64,000 bases of DNA from Pseudovibrio brasiliensis (GTDB taxonomy: Bacteria > Pseudomonadota > Alphaproteobacteria > Rhizobiales > Stappiaceae), in the NCBI RefSeq assembly GCF_018282095.1, contig NZ_CP074126.1, forward strand, positions 4,562,341-4,626,340, in the 5' to 3' direction. Position 1 is the stretch's first letter. Each line of letters starts with the position of its first letter. Both the position numbers and the translations under genes were made by a program. Positions 16,074-25,831 of this stretch are shown one piece after another. The notes beneath the pieces are model-generated. The model was not told the DNA's origin, ran no database searches, and saw nothing but the letters and a program-made list of their open reading frames with translations.

Positions 16074-17171
16074 CTACTTCAGAAATTCAGTGAGAGCAGC
16101 AACAACATCTCTATTGGCTTCCTCACTGCCGATTGACATGCGCAGGGCATTGTCAAATCCATAAGCTTTCACCTGCCGCAGCACACACCCGCGTTCCAGC
16201 AGGAAGGCATCAGCATCGACAGCCCGTTTGCCCTGTTCTTCAGGGAAATGGATCAAAATGAAATTGCCGACACTTGGCGTTACGTCAAGACCTAGTTTGG
16301 TCAGTTCGTTAACTACCCACGGCAACCATTCGTTATTGTGGCTAACTGCCTGCTCAATAAACGCCTGATCCCGCACAGCAGCAGCACCAGCCGCAATCGC
16401 AGCAGCGTTCATGTTGAAAGGACCACGAATACGGTTCAGCGCATCAATAATGTGCTCAGGACCATACGCCCAGCCAACACGCAGCGCTGGCAAACCATAA
16501 GCCTTGGAGAACGTCCGTGTCATGACAACGTTCTCTGAGTTCGCAACCAGTTCAATACCGGACTGATAATCATTGCGGCGCACATACTCAGCATAAGCCG
16601 CATCAAGCACCAGAATACAGGACTTCGGCAATCCAGCGTGCAGGCGCTTAACTTCGTCAAATGGAATATAAGTGCCGGTCGGGTTGTTCGGATTGGCCAC
16701 AAAGACCATTTTGGTCTTCTCAGTCACGCGCTCCAGAATGGCGTCTACATCCGTTTTCAGATCTTTCTCAGGCGCAACAACAGGCGTTGCACCCGCAGCG
16801 TGGATCGCAATCTTATAAACAAGGAAGCCATGCGTGGTATAAATAGCTTCATCACCTTCGCCCAGATAAGCATAGGCCAGCAGGCTCAGCACTTCATCAG
16901 AACCACACCCACAAATAACGTGGTCAGGGTTCAGGCCGTACACTTCACCAATCGCGGTACGAAGCTCACCAGCACTTCCGTCTGGGTAAAACTGGAGCTC
17001 AGAAACGGTGCGATAGGCTTCCAGCGCTTTTGGGCTCGCACCTAAAGGAGATTCATTGGAGGAGAGCTTATGCAGTTTATGCCCACCGTTTGCCTTCGCC
17101 TTACCAGGTACATACGGATCAATCGCCAACACACCAGCACGAGGGACAGGGCGTACTACCTGCTCTTCCAT
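16074..17171 (-). CDS. hisC: Histidinol-phosphate / aromatic aminotransferase
   Basis: 365-aa class I/II PLP aminotransferase. Motifs: [18 protein letters not shown] (substrate), [22 protein letters not shown], and [17 protein letters not shown] carrying the PLP lysine. HisC enzymes of this subgroup use both histidinol phosphate and aromatic 2-oxo acids; placement between chorismate mutase and tyrC argues for a role in Phe/Tyr synthesis. ATG at 17171 is 8 nt after AAGGA. Whether this is the only HisC in the genome is unknown. Confidence 0.92.
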   Translation of the reverse strand: MEEQVVRPVPRAGVLAIDPYVPGKAKANGGHKLHKLSSNESPLGASPKALEAYRTVSELQFYPDGSAGELRTAIGEVYGLNPDHVICGCGSDEVLSLLAYAYLGEGDEAIYTTHGFLVYKIAIHAAGATPVVAPEKDLKTDVDAILERVTEKTKMVFVANPNNPTGTYIPFDEVKRLHAGLPKSCILVLDAAYAEYVRRNDYQSGIELVANSENVVMTRTFSKAYGLPALRVGWAYGPEHIIDALNRIRGPFNMNAAAIAAGAAAVRDQAFIEQAVSHNNEWLPWVVNELTKLGLDVTPSVGNFILIHFPEEQGKRAVDADAFLLERGCVLRQVKAYGFDNALRMSIGSEEANRDVVAALTEFLK

Positions 17172-17203
17172 CAACTCATTCCTTCATTCAAAAAACACGC
17201 AGT

Positions 17204-18085
17204 TTAACGGACTGCGTCTGCTTCACTATCAAATTCATCATCTAGGTCAAGCGGCGCGGGGTATCCACCGACATATCTAAGTTTATCCGGCGTCGCCTCA
17301 GCAGTTTCAAAGAAAGTCGCCAGCTCTTGCTCGGATATATTCCCCGGAACAGCTAATAGCGCATCTACGCCTTCAAAGCTGCGATAAAAACTCAACACTT
17401 CTATACCTTTGTGCATCAATGAGCCCGGTATAGCCCCAGTCCAGCGCACATCGTAAACGCAGATGTCCGGCTTCTCCGTCTCTGCGGTCTGCGCAGCAAC
17501 AACAACAGCTGGCAAGTCTGCCGGACGATCCTGAACCACCAGAAACGGGAGCCGTGCAATAATCGATGGACCGTTTGAACCATCCTCACGCAACCCCAGA
17601 CCACGCCACCAGGGTGTTTCCGCACGCTCATCCAGCGCGATCACGCCAAGATCCACCTGTGAATAATCAACCTCCGCAAGCACAGCAGAAGGGTCGATTT
17701 CGCGCCGCTGCTCAATCGCATATCCAAAATAGAACCGCGCCAGCTCACTCATGGCGACTCGATCTGCACTTCCATCAAGATGAACACGATAAGTTGTCTG
17801 GGCTTTGGTCAGCGAAGAGATTATCTCACGCCAGATATGTTCCAATGACATAATTGGCAGAACACCCCGGTGGTTCTCAACCAGCCGCCGCATAATGTCT
17901 GCTTCACGAGATGGACGGAAAACAGCATGCATAGAACCTTGTTCAGCTTTTGCCGCAACAATATGCTCAATCAGGTCCGCCCGTTCCATGAGCAAGGCAT
18001 GGAGTTTGTCATCAACTTCATCCAGTTTATCGCGGACTTGAGACAAGCTCATTTTAGTATCCGTAACTGATGAAGACCCAGACAT
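17204..18085 (-). CDS. Chorismate mutase (AroQ) with long C-terminal extension
   Basis: 293 aa. Residues about 10-95 are an AroQ alpha-helical mutase: LSQVRDKLDEVDDKLHALLMERADLIEHIVAAK, RPSREADIMRRLVENHRGVLP, LEHIWREIISSLTKAQ. It converts chorismate to prephenate. About 190 further residues (RVHLDGSADRVAMSELARFYFG, VAAQTAETEKPDICVYDVRWTGAIPGS) have no signature that I can name, though such extensions recur in alphaproteobacterial homologues. First gene of the mutase-hisC-tyrC operon, divergent from metX. The ribosome binding site before ATG 18085 is weak (GAGTGGG far upstream); ATG at residue 12 is a possible alternative. Confidence 0.85.
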   Translation of the reverse strand: MSGSSSVTDTKMSLSQVRDKLDEVDDKLHALLMERADLIEHIVAAKAEQGSMHAVFRPSREADIMRRLVENHRGVLPIMSLEHIWREIISSLTKAQTTYRVHLDGSADRVAMSELARFYFGYAIEQRREIDPSAVLAEVDYSQVDLGVIALDERAETPWWRGLGLREDGSNGPSIIARLPFLVVQDRPADLPAVVVAAQTAETEKPDICVYDVRWTGAIPGSLMHKGIEVLSFYRSFEGVDALLAVPGNISEQELATFFETAEATPDKLRYVGGYPAPLDLDDEFDSEADAVR

Positions 18086-18255
18086 TGCACTAACCCACTC
18101 GAATTATTGAACAGAACCTATGTAAATTCATAGGAAACAACGCGGATGAAAGCAAAAGAAAACGTTGACACACTGCCAATAGACACCTAGCAAAAACTCT
18201 CTTGCAATCCCTTAGAGGAACACCCAATTCGCTTTCACGTACCTTGGAAGAAAAC

Positions 18256-19485
18256 ATGACTGAGACTGCCAGCGCACAGCCGGAGAAAACTCCGATTACC
18301 TCGCCCTCAACACAAGCCAGTGTTGCAGCGGAGCAGATGGATATGCCTGCCAGCAAGCTCATGCGATTTGGACCTGAAAACCCTCTCAGGCTGGATGAAG
18401 GCACAGAACTTGCGCCTTGGCAGATCGCCTACGAAACATATGGCGAGCTCAATGCTGACAAAACCAATGCCATCCTCGTATGCCACGCCCTCACCGGCGA
18501 CCAGTACGTTGCCTCCGAAAATCCGGTAACAGGCAAGCCGGGCTGGTGGTCCATGATGGTTGGTCCGGGTCAACCAGTAGACACCGACAAGTACTTCGTT
18601 ATTTGCGCAAACGTACTCGGCGGCTGCCTCGGCACCACAGGCCCTGCATGTACCAATCCGGAAACTGATGAAGTCTACGGACTGGATCTTCCGGTTGTCA
18701 CCATCGGTGACATGGTGCGCTCCCAGGCAAAACTGGTAGAAGCGCTCGGCATTGAAACCCTGTTTGCAGTGGTCGGCGGCTCCATGGGCGGCATGCAGGT
18801 GCTGCAATGGGCTTCTGCTTATCCGGAAAAGGTGTTCGCTGCGGTTCCTATCGCAACCGGACCACGCCATTCCAGTCAGAACATCGCCTTCCACGAAGTT
18901 GGTCGTCAGGCTGTGATGGCAGATCCGGATTGGTGCCACGGCCAGTACGCCAAAGAAGGCAAACGTCCTTTGAAGGGCTTGTCCGTTGCGCGTATGGCAG
19001 CGCACATCACCTACATGTCTGACGAAAGCCTGCACAACAAGTTTGGTCGCAACCTGCAAGACCGCTCTGCCATCACCTTCGGTTTTGATGCGGACTTCCA
19101 GATCGAGAGCTATCTCCGCCACCAAGGTATGACCTTCGTGGACCGCTTTGATGCAAACTCATATCTCTATGTGACCCGCGCGATGGACTACTTCGACCTC
19201 GCAGCAGCACATGGCGGCAAGCTGGCCAACGCGTTCTTGCACAGCGACACCCGTTTCTGCGTCATGTCCTTTACCACCGATTGGCTTTTCCCAACCTCGG
19301 AAAGTAAGGATATTGTACGCGCCCTCAACGCAGCCGGAGCAAACGTCTCCTTCGTCGAGATCGAGAGTTCTCGCGGACACGATGCATTCCTTCTTGATGA
19401 ACCTGAATTGTTCAAAACAATGCGTGGCTTCCTAACCGGAGCTGCCAAAGCCAGAGGCATCCCTGCCCCCAGCAATGGTGATTGA
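18256..19485 (+). CDS. metX: Homoserine O-acetyltransferase
   Basis: 409-aa alpha/beta hydrolase-fold acyltransferase; first committed step of methionine synthesis. Motifs: [22 protein letters not shown], nucleophile elbow [14 protein letters not shown] (Ser), late Asp in [12 protein letters not shown] and His in [14 protein letters not shown] at 18256 follows GGAAG; an in-frame start at 18202 lacks one. Pairs with metW immediately downstream, as in most alphaproteobacteria. I looked for a SAM-II riboswitch in 18086-18255 and saw none. Acetyl versus succinyl specificity cannot be settled by eye. Confidence 0.94.
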   Translation: MTETASAQPEKTPITSPSTQASVAAEQMDMPASKLMRFGPENPLRLDEGTELAPWQIAYETYGELNADKTNAILVCHALTGDQYVASENPVTGKPGWWSMMVGPGQPVDTDKYFVICANVLGGCLGTTGPACTNPETDEVYGLDLPVVTIGDMVRSQAKLVEALGIETLFAVVGGSMGGMQVLQWASAYPEKVFAAVPIATGPRHSSQNIAFHEVGRQAVMADPDWCHGQYAKEGKRPLKGLSVARMAAHITYMSDESLHNKFGRNLQDRSAITFGFDADFQIESYLRHQGMTFVDRFDANSYLYVTRAMDYFDLAAAHGGKLANAFLHSDTRFCVMSFTTDWLFPTSESKDIVRALNAAGANVSFVEIESSRGHDAFLLDEPELFKTMRGFLTGAAKARGIPAPSNGD

Positions 19486-19528
19486 CCGTAGTCTTGAACA
19501 ACCAGCTTCATCAGAAAGCAGATCTATT

Positions 19529-20152
19529 ATGACAAAACTTGATTTGAGTGATGTACGCGGCGACCACCGAATTCTCTGCGATTTTGTAGCACCGGGCTCT
19601 CGTGTACTGGATATCGGCTGCGGCACAGGAGAGCTGTTGGAACTCCTGATCGACACGCGCGGCGTTGATGGCCGTGGCTTTGATACATCCCAGAAAGGCG
19701 TGAACGAAGCCGTTGCTCGCGGCCTCTCTGTTGTTCAGGGCGATGCAGACAACGACCTTGCTGCCTATCCGGACGACGCGTTTGATTATGCAATCCTAAG
19801 CCATACCCTTCAGGCCACCATGGACCCGAAACAGGTTCTTGAGCAGCTGCTACGCATCGGCAAAAAAGTCGTTGTATCCTTCCCAAACTTCGGCCACTGG
19901 CGCAACCGCATGCAGTTGCTCTTCAAAGGCAGAATGCCAGTCACCGACTATCTGCCTTACGAATGGTACGACACACCAAACATCCATTTTTGCACAATCC
20001 GAGACTTTGTTGCTCTCTCAGAAGAGGTCCATGCTAAAGTCATCAAGGCAGAAGCGCTGGATGCAAGAGGCCAGCGTATAGGGTTTAACGCACCATGGTG
20101 GGTTTGGAACCTGATCGGCGATCAGGCTGTCTTCCTTCTGGAGCGAAAATAA
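19529..20152 (+). CDS. metW: Methionine biosynthesis protein MetW
   Basis: 207 aa, SAM-methyltransferase-like fold. Motif I SRVLDIGCGTGELLELL, then GRGFDTSQKGVNEAVARG, LVVQGDADNDLAAYPD and SFPNFGHWRNRMQLLFKGRMP, which is characteristic of MetW. Works with MetX in homoserine acylation. I use ATG 19529; an ATG at 19475 overlapping the metX end by 11 nt is possible. The binding site is weak in both cases, consistent with coupling to metX. Convergent with a methyltransferase gene 7 bp downstream. Confidence 0.92.
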   Translation: MTKLDLSDVRGDHRILCDFVAPGSRVLDIGCGTGELLELLIDTRGVDGRGFDTSQKGVNEAVARGLSVVQGDADNDLAAYPDDAFDYAILSHTLQATMDPKQVLEQLLRIGKKVVVSFPNFGHWRNRMQLLFKGRMPVTDYLPYEWYDTPNIHFCTIRDFVALSEEVHAKVIKAEALDARGQRIGFNAPWWVWNLIGDQAVFLLERK

Positions 20153-20159
20153 CGGGAAC

Positions 20160-20960
20160 TCAACTTTCGCCCTCGTTGGCGAAAGTTCCTTCCTGGTGGC
20201 GCCGATGTCCGTTCATTGCCTGCGCGCCGGCAGTTTTACCATTTGGCAGAAAGACTGGCCGCAAGACCCGCGTCACATGGCTCGCCTTCATCGGAATACC
20301 ACGATACACCTGTTTCTCAGCTTCAGTAACGAGCAACCCTGCAAAAGCAGACCAGGCCACCGCCCCTAAACGCTCAAAACTACGTGCATTTTTCAAAACC
20401 ATTCTTGAGTTCGTTGGCGGCACAAACAGCGCCTCCTCCCGCGAAACAACCGAAAGGTAATGATTACTCAGGAAGTTATCAAGCTGCGGTCGAGAGTACG
20501 GACGACCATATCCAAACGGCGAAACTTCAGACCGTGCCCACGCACCACGCCGATTAGGCACAATCACAATTACCCGCCCACCCGGAGACAGAACACGATA
20601 AACTTCATCCAGCAACGCGCCAGGCTGTCCCGCCATCTCCAGTGAGTGCACAAGCAAGATACGATCGATGCAGGAATCTGGAAAAGGCAGCTGACTATCT
20701 TCCATCAGGAAAGCCTTGTTGGGCACTTCCACTTCACGCGGCCACTTCACCACGCCTTGCGCCGCGGGCATGCCTGCAAACACCCGATTGGTCTTCTTCA
20801 GATAGGGCCGCAGATAAGGAGCAGCATATCCAATTCCAAGCAAACTCTGCCCCCGCATTTCGGGCCAAAGCATTTTCACGCGGCTCCCAACCAACACCCG
20901 AAGCATCCGTCCGAGTGGCAGGTCGTAGAACTCTTTTAAGTGAGTAACATCAAGATACAA
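20160..20960 (-). CDS. Class I SAM-dependent methyltransferase, TTG start
   Basis: 266 aa. Begins YLDVTHLKEFYDLPLGRMLR, the usual N-terminus of a conserved alphaproteobacterial methyltransferase encoded beside gloB. Motif I is degenerate (LLGIGYAAPYLRPYL); later motifs are DRILLVHSLEMAGQPGALLDEVYRVLSPGGRVIVIVPNRRG interrupted by charged turns. The TTG at 20960 is 6 nt after CGGAG, and homologues start here; the frame extends upstream to 21002 without a better site. Divergent from gloB. Substrate unknown. Confidence 0.82.
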   Translation of the reverse strand: MYLDVTHLKEFYDLPLGRMLRVLVGSRVKMLWPEMRGQSLLGIGYAAPYLRPYLKKTNRVFAGMPAAQGVVKWPREVEVPNKAFLMEDSQLPFPDSCIDRILLVHSLEMAGQPGALLDEVYRVLSPGGRVIVIVPNRRGAWARSEVSPFGYGRPYSRPQLDNFLSNHYLSVVSREEALFVPPTNSRMVLKNARSFERLGAVAWSAFAGLLVTEAEKQVYRGIPMKASHVTRVLRPVFLPNGKTAGAQAMNGHRRHQEGTFANEGES

Positions 20961-21143
20961 CTGGTTCTCCGCGCGTTGCCTTCTCTTATCATGGGGTGCC
21001 AAAGGCTCCGACGCAACGCTTCTTCCTGATGATTTGCAAGCTTAAATCAACCACTCCCAGAGTTTTATGAGTTTGCAGTTGAATTTGACAGCGTGTCCTC
21101 TCATGATCTCTCTAGGATTTATTGTGCGCTTGGGAGCTGGTTG

Positions 21144-21917
21144 ATGATTGAAGTTGAAGTTCGGCAGTTTGTTTGTCTGAAAGATAATTTCGGCGTTCTC
21201 GTCCACCACCCAGACAGCGGCTGCACTGTTGCGATCGACGTACCCGAAGCCGCTCCCTATCTTCAGGTTTTGGAAGAAACCGGTTGGAAGTTGACCGATA
21301 TCCTCATCACGCACCATCACTGGGACCATGTCGGCGGCATGGCAGAGCTCGTAGAGAAAACCGGTGCTAAAGTGACTGGTCCGGAACGCTCTCGGCAACA
21401 TATCACTGGCATGGATCGCTTTGTAGAAGATGGAGATGATATCCTTGTTGGCCCGATTGCAGTGAAAGCTATCGGCACTCCCGGGCACACCATCGATCAT
21501 ATCTCATGGTGGTTCCAGGAAGCAGGCCTAGCACACACCGGCGACACCCTCTTCGCCCTTGGCTGCGGACGCGTATTTGAAGGTGACCCCGAAATGATGT
21601 GGGCTTCCCTCAGCCATCTGGCAAACACGCTCCCGCCGGAGACAACAATTTACTGCGGTCACGAATACACACTCTCAAACGCCAAGTTTGCGCTGACAAT
21701 TGATCCAAACAATCAGGCTCTGCAGGAACGCACCAAACGCATCGAAGCTCTTCGCGAAGTCGGACGTCCTACCCTGCCAACCTCTATGGCAGCTGAGCTT
21801 TCAACCAATCCCTTCTTGCGTGTTCGCGATCCGGAAGTTCAGAAGAACCTCAACATGGTCAACGCAGAACCTGCTGACATCTTTGCCGAAATCCGCCGTC
21901 GCAAGGATAACTTCTGA
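21144..21917 (+). CDS. gloB: Hydroxyacylglutathione hydrolase (glyoxalase II)
   Basis: 257-aa metallo-beta-lactamase-fold hydrolase of S-D-lactoylglutathione, last step of methylglyoxal detoxification. Metal motif THHHWDHVGG, then GTPGHTIDHISWW, HTGDTLFALGCGRVFEG and YCGHEYTLSNAKFAL; C-terminal glutathione-binding helices (NPFLRVRDPEVQ). ATG at 21144 has GGGAG 7 nt upstream. The stop overlaps the next ATG (TGATG), so it is coupled to the cupin gene downstream. Confidence 0.95.
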   Translation: MIEVEVRQFVCLKDNFGVLVHHPDSGCTVAIDVPEAAPYLQVLEETGWKLTDILITHHHWDHVGGMAELVEKTGAKVTGPERSRQHITGMDRFVEDGDDILVGPIAVKAIGTPGHTIDHISWWFQEAGLAHTGDTLFALGCGRVFEGDPEMMWASLSHLANTLPPETTIYCGHEYTLSNAKFALTIDPNNQALQERTKRIEALREVGRPTLPTSMAAELSTNPFLRVRDPEVQKNLNMVNAEPADIFAEIRRRKDNF

Positions 21918-22360
21918 TGTCATTGGACCAGCTTACTTCAGTAACAACAGCCGATGAAATCATCGCCGAACTGCAGATGAAAGAGCATCCAGAAGGTGGC
22001 TACTACACCGAAACCTTCCGCGATACAGAAGGCCCGGAAGGCCGAGGATACTCAACCGCGATTTACTACCTGCTCAAGAAGGGCCAGAGATCCCACTGGC
22101 ACCGTATCGATGCAATTGAGACCTGGCACTACTACGGCGGCGCTCCTCTCAAACTCTCCATCAGCACCGCACAAGGCGAGCAAACCGACATCATTCTCGG
22201 CGTGGATGTACTAAATGGCCAACGCCCTCAAGGCATTGTTCCACGTGAAGCATGGCAGTCTGCACAAAGCCTCGGCGAGTGGACACTGGTCGGCTGCACC
22301 GTTGCCCCTGGCTTCTTGTTTGACGGCTTCGAACTCGCCCCACCAGATTGGAATCCTTGA
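21917..22360 (+). CDS. Cupin domain protein (DUF985/COG3542)
   Basis: 147 aa single-domain cupin. Motifs: LQMKEHPEGGYYTETFRD, STAIYYLLKKGQRSHWHRIDAIETWHYYGG with His residues typical of a metal site, and VGCTVAPGFLFDGFELAPP at the C-terminus. Biochemical role of the family is unclear. Overlaps gloB by one base, so co-translated with it. Complete compared with family length. Confidence 0.88.
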   Translation: MSLDQLTSVTTADEIIAELQMKEHPEGGYYTETFRDTEGPEGRGYSTAIYYLLKKGQRSHWHRIDAIETWHYYGGAPLKLSISTAQGEQTDIILGVDVLNGQRPQGIVPREAWQSAQSLGEWTLVGCTVAPGFLFDGFELAPPDWNP

Positions 22361-22856
22361 GCCCAAATCATCGAATCGAGCTTGCTCCGCACCACTAAGC
22401 TTGACCAAAACTCAAAGAGAACCCCGCGCAAGTTTAGACAAAAGACGCATAAGTCCTGCCGGGAAATCCTCGTAGATACAGGCACTTGTTGGTTAACAAC
22501 GAAAGCCCGTTAAAATTTTCTGCGCATAAACTCTACGGTTTTTCCGCAGAAACAGTTGAGAGATAATGCAGTTTAGCAAGTCCTTATACGCACCCAAAAC
22601 GTGCAGATTTTGGAGTATCAGGACATGCCGTAGAGATCATTATCCTCGCGTTTTCAAAATCTTACCTACCTAACTGTTGAGCTGAGCAGTAGCTTTCACC
22701 CACAGCACTGCTCAAGACACCTGTACGTAGCTCAACTATCCCGATTAATAACTCAGTACTCACCCCTCAATCATCACTTGCGTTGCTCGCTCTCCTCGGT
22801 AGATTGCGCATCATAGGCGCTTTTATGCGCCCGAACACACATTTGGAAACTAATCT
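22361..22856 (+). other. Long intergenic region upstream of argG
   Basis: About 496 bp without a credible gene. It contains three hairpin-capable segments: TTCTGCG..CGCAGAA near 22517-22551, GAGCAGT (22684-22690) with ACTGCTC (22707-22713), and GCGCAT (22806-22811) with ATGCGC (22825-22830) about 27 bp before the argG ATG. None carries a clear terminator T run. An argG leader or a small RNA could be here but nothing is demonstrated. Confidence 0.3.
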
Positions 22857-24101
22857 ATGGCCCAAGGCGACATCAAAAAGGTTGTGCTTGCCTATTCTGG
22901 CGGGCTCGACACCTCGATTATTCTCAAGTGGTTGCAGGCGGAATACGGCTGCGAAGTTGTGACTTTCACTGCTGACTTAGGTCAGGGTGAAGAGTTGGAG
23001 CCAGCACGACGAAAAGCTGAACTGCTTGGTATTCGAGAAATCTACATTGATGATCTCCGCGAAGAATTCATTCGGGACTTCGTTTTCCCGATGTTCCGGG
23101 CCAACGCAGTTTACGAAGGCGTTTACCTCCTCGGCACCTCTATCGCACGTCCGCTCATTTCCAAGCGTCTCATCGAGATCGCTGAAGAAACCGGCGCAGA
23201 CGCAGTTGCACACGGCGCAACCGGTAAAGGCAACGACCAGGTACGCTTTGAGCTTGCTTGCTACGCACTGAACCCAGACATCAAGGTGATCGCACCTTGG
23301 CGTGACTGGACTCTGAAGTCCCGTACCGACCTGATCGAGTTCGCAGAACAGCATCAGATCCCGGTACCAAAGGACAAGCGCGGCGAAGCTCCATTCTCCG
23401 TTGACGCAAACATGCTGCATTCCTCTTCCGAAGGTAAAGTTCTGGAAGATCCGAATGAAGAAGCACCAGACTACGTCTTCCAACGCACAGTTGATCCAAT
23501 CAACGCGCCGGACGAAGTCACCGAGATCGAAATCGGCTTTGAAAAAGGCGATGCGTGCTCCATCAATGGCGTACACATGTCTCCGGCAACTCTGTTTGCC
23601 AAGCTGAACGACCTTGGCCGTGACAACGGCATCGGTCGTCTCGATCTGGTAGAAAACCGCTTCGTCGGCATGAAGTCTCGCGGCATCTACGAAACACCAG
23701 GCGGCACCATCCTCCTGTCAGCACACCGTGCGATGGAATCCATCACACTGGACCGTGACGCAGCTCACCTCAAAGACGAGTTGATGCCACGCTACGCAAA
23801 GCTGATCTATAACGGCTTCTGGTTCTCCCCTGAGCGCGAAATGCTTCAGGCAATGATCGACAAGTCTCAGGAGTTCGTGACCGGTACGGTTAAGCTGAAG
23901 CTCTACAAAGGCAACGTGATCGTTGTTGGTCGTGCGTCCCCTTACTCTCTCTACTCAGAAGAGCTGGTGACCTTCGAAGACGACCACGGCGCTTACGACC
24001 AGAAAGACGCTGCAGGCTTTATCCGCCTCAACGCTCTTCGTCTGCGTACGCTTGCAAAGCGTGACCAGATGAACAAAGCAAAAGAACTGACAGACGCCTG
24101 A
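22857..24101 (+). CDS. argG: Argininosuccinate synthase
   Basis: 414 aa, full length. ATP-dependent ligation of citrulline and aspartate in arginine synthesis. PP-loop [17 protein letters not shown], then [40 protein letters not shown] and [22 protein letters not shown] follows GGA at suitable distance. Codon use is strongly biased toward the highly expressed set (like typA). Ends in a strong terminator. Stands alone with a long leader. Confidence 0.96.
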   Translation: MAQGDIKKVVLAYSGGLDTSIILKWLQAEYGCEVVTFTADLGQGEELEPARRKAELLGIREIYIDDLREEFIRDFVFPMFRANAVYEGVYLLGTSIARPLISKRLIEIAEETGADAVAHGATGKGNDQVRFELACYALNPDIKVIAPWRDWTLKSRTDLIEFAEQHQIPVPKDKRGEAPFSVDANMLHSSSEGKVLEDPNEEAPDYVFQRTVDPINAPDEVTEIEIGFEKGDACSINGVHMSPATLFAKLNDLGRDNGIGRLDLVENRFVGMKSRGIYETPGGTILLSAHRAMESITLDRDAAHLKDELMPRYAKLIYNGFWFSPEREMLQAMIDKSQEFVTGTVKLKLYKGNVIVVGRASPYSLYSEELVTFEDDHGAYDQKDAAGFIRLNALRLRTLAKRDQMNKAKELTDA

Positions 24102-24137
24102 AAGGGTAAAAGCTCTTAGGCTTTACGACAGGTTACC

Positions 24138-24167
24138 AACCCGCAGTGGAGACACTGCGGGTTTTTT
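24138..24167 (+). terminator. argG intrinsic terminator
   Basis: AACCCGCAGTG / CACTGCGGGTT with a GAGA tetraloop and six T. Confidence 0.92.
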
Positions 24168-24308
24168 ACATCCGCACAGATATAACTCATAAAAATCAGA
24201 TAATTACTATAGCTGCATCCTTTTTGCCGCTAACAGAATGACTCACCGTTCCTTAATTTTTTCATGGCTCAATTATCCTAGTATTCAACGCTAAGGATAC
24301 TGGCAGTC

Positions 24309-25160
24309 ATGGATAACGATAAGAACGAAGAACAAACCAATCCACTCGAAGATATCCTCCGCCACTTCAAACTGTACGATCAGGCACTTGATCTGAAAGC
24401 GAGCAAAGAGTTCAACGCTGCTGCAGACCATCTTCTGAAAAGGCTGGAGCAAGACTCAGGAGAGGTTTCGGAGCAAGAACCAGAACTCTCTCTTCATGAC
24501 ACGCAGGTTGCAACATCTGAGAGTTTACCAACCGATTATGTCTCAGCCTTGTTTGATCAAAAAGCAGAGCTCTTTGACCTCAAGCTCATAGAGATCTTGA
24601 AGTACAGTGTCCCGCGCAAAATACATCAGTCACTTCAGTCCAATAATCTTGGCCCCTTCAAACGCCTCCTCGATCTAGGCTGCGGAACCGGCCTCGCCGC
24701 AGAAGCCCTACAAGAGCAAGTTTCTCACAAAACGGGTGTCGATATATCGAAGGAAATGCTCAAGCTTGCACAAGACAAGCACATCTACAATGAGTATCAC
24801 CTGAGCGAAATCAACGCATTTCTCTATCAAAATCACGCGTATAAATGGGACTTGGTCGTCGCTGCAGAGCTGTTTCCTTATTTCGGTGCACTTGAAGAAG
24901 CCTTTGAAGGCATCAGGCGTAACATAGAAGAAGACGGTATCTTCGTGTTCTCCGCAGAAGCACTGCTGGACCAAACAGAGGAAGCGCCTGACTATCGCAT
25001 GAGTGATACCCATCGCTTCTCTCATACAGAGCATTACCTGCGTAACGTGCTGAAGCAATTTGGGTTCACGCCCGTAGAGTTCAGCCAGATCAACTTGCGC
25101 AAAGAACGGGAAACCCCTGTTCCAGGGTACTTCGTCATCGCTTGCTATAAACCAAAATAG
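24309..25160 (+). CDS. SAM-dependent methyltransferase with short N-terminal region
   Basis: 283 aa. Residues about 75-283 are a class I methyltransferase: DYVSALFDQKAELFDLKLIE, motif I RLLDLGCGTGLAAEALQ, GVDISKEMLKLAQDK, DLVVAAELFPYFG, then GIFVFSAEALL. The first 70 residues are acidic and helical, where relatives carry several TPR repeats, so this member looks shortened or diverged there. Base composition is slightly more AT-rich than the neighbours. Single gene; no ribosome binding site stronger than CTGGCAG. Substrate unknown. Confidence 0.78.
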   Translation: MDNDKNEEQTNPLEDILRHFKLYDQALDLKASKEFNAAADHLLKRLEQDSGEVSEQEPELSLHDTQVATSESLPTDYVSALFDQKAELFDLKLIEILKYSVPRKIHQSLQSNNLGPFKRLLDLGCGTGLAAEALQEQVSHKTGVDISKEMLKLAQDKHIYNEYHLSEINAFLYQNHAYKWDLVVAAELFPYFGALEEAFEGIRRNIEEDGIFVFSAEALLDQTEEAPDYRMSDTHRFSHTEHYLRNVLKQFGFTPVEFSQINLRKERETPVPGYFVIACYKPK

Positions 25161-25179
25161 CCCAAACAACAGGCGGGGC

Positions 25180-25713
25180 TTAAAGTCCCGCCATTAACGT
25201 AATCAGCACCACCACCAGCATGAAGATTGTGGGATAGAACGTCAGCGCAAAGCCCGTTCCACGCCATGGAGCGCCTTTTTCATAACTGGCAAAAAACAGA
25301 ACGCGCCCTAATGCAAAGAGCAATGCAGCCAGAAGCGGGACGGACATGGTAGAGCCCGGCATGATGGCCACCCAGGCTACATAGACAAACCCAGCCAGAA
25401 CGGCCTGCTCTAAAGTGTTTTGGAGGATGCTTTGCAGCATCTTGGCTTCCTCACTGCCATGGGTCAGCCCTCCGCCATCAATATCATCAGCATGATAAAA
25501 CCGGCGCATTGCCAAGCGGCCAATAGAGATCATCAGCAACAAGGCCGGCGAGAGGATTGAGACGGCAGCGACCCACAGCCGCTCTGAGGCATTCCAGTCC
25601 ACGGCAAAGCCAAATGGATTAAGAAGCGCACCAAACAACAAAACGATTGCGGTCACCAAAGCACCAACAATCATCCGCTGAAACACACCCCGCTGTTTTT
25701 CTGCAAAGTCCAA
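25180..25713 (-). CDS. MAPEG-family membrane protein
   Basis: About 177 aa with four transmembrane helices. The region SILQNTLEQAVLAGFVYVAW and LLFALGRVLFFASYEKGAPWRGTGFALTF fits the MAPEG fold (membrane-associated eicosanoid/glutathione metabolism). Bacterial members may be glutathione transferases or structural proteins. The TTG at 25713 is preceded by GGAGG with a 5-nt gap, whereas the in-frame ATG at 25725 has no site of its own (its GGAGG lies inside the codons), so I prefer TTG. Convergent with the methyltransferase gene. Confidence 0.75.
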   Translation of the reverse strand: MDFAEKQRGVFQRMIVGALVTAIVLLFGALLNPFGFAVDWNASERLWVAAVSILSPALLLMISIGRLAMRRFYHADDIDGGGLTHGSEEAKMLQSILQNTLEQAVLAGFVYVAWVAIMPGSTMSVPLLAALLFALGRVLFFASYEKGAPWRGTGFALTFYPTIFMLVVVLITLMAGL

Positions 25714-25831
25714 TACAACCTCCATTCAGAGAACATAATAGGAACAAACCCACAACTATCTGCTGCTAGTTGCTTGCGGCAAGGCGTTTGCTCTCCTAGC
25801 CTACGCACATCAGACGAAGCAGGAGAAGCTG

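Noticed and set aside
18086-18255. SAM riboswitch expected before metX
   Set aside because: The SAM-II core (GATTTG, GCTTGCA, GTTAAACAAG) is absent in this region.
18307-19125. 272-codon frame antisense to metX
   Set aside because: Shadow frame of a highly conserved enzyme gene.
22684-22713. Hairpin upstream of argG as a terminator or attenuator
   Set aside because: Stem is only 7 bp and has no T run; no leader peptide with arginine codons was seen.
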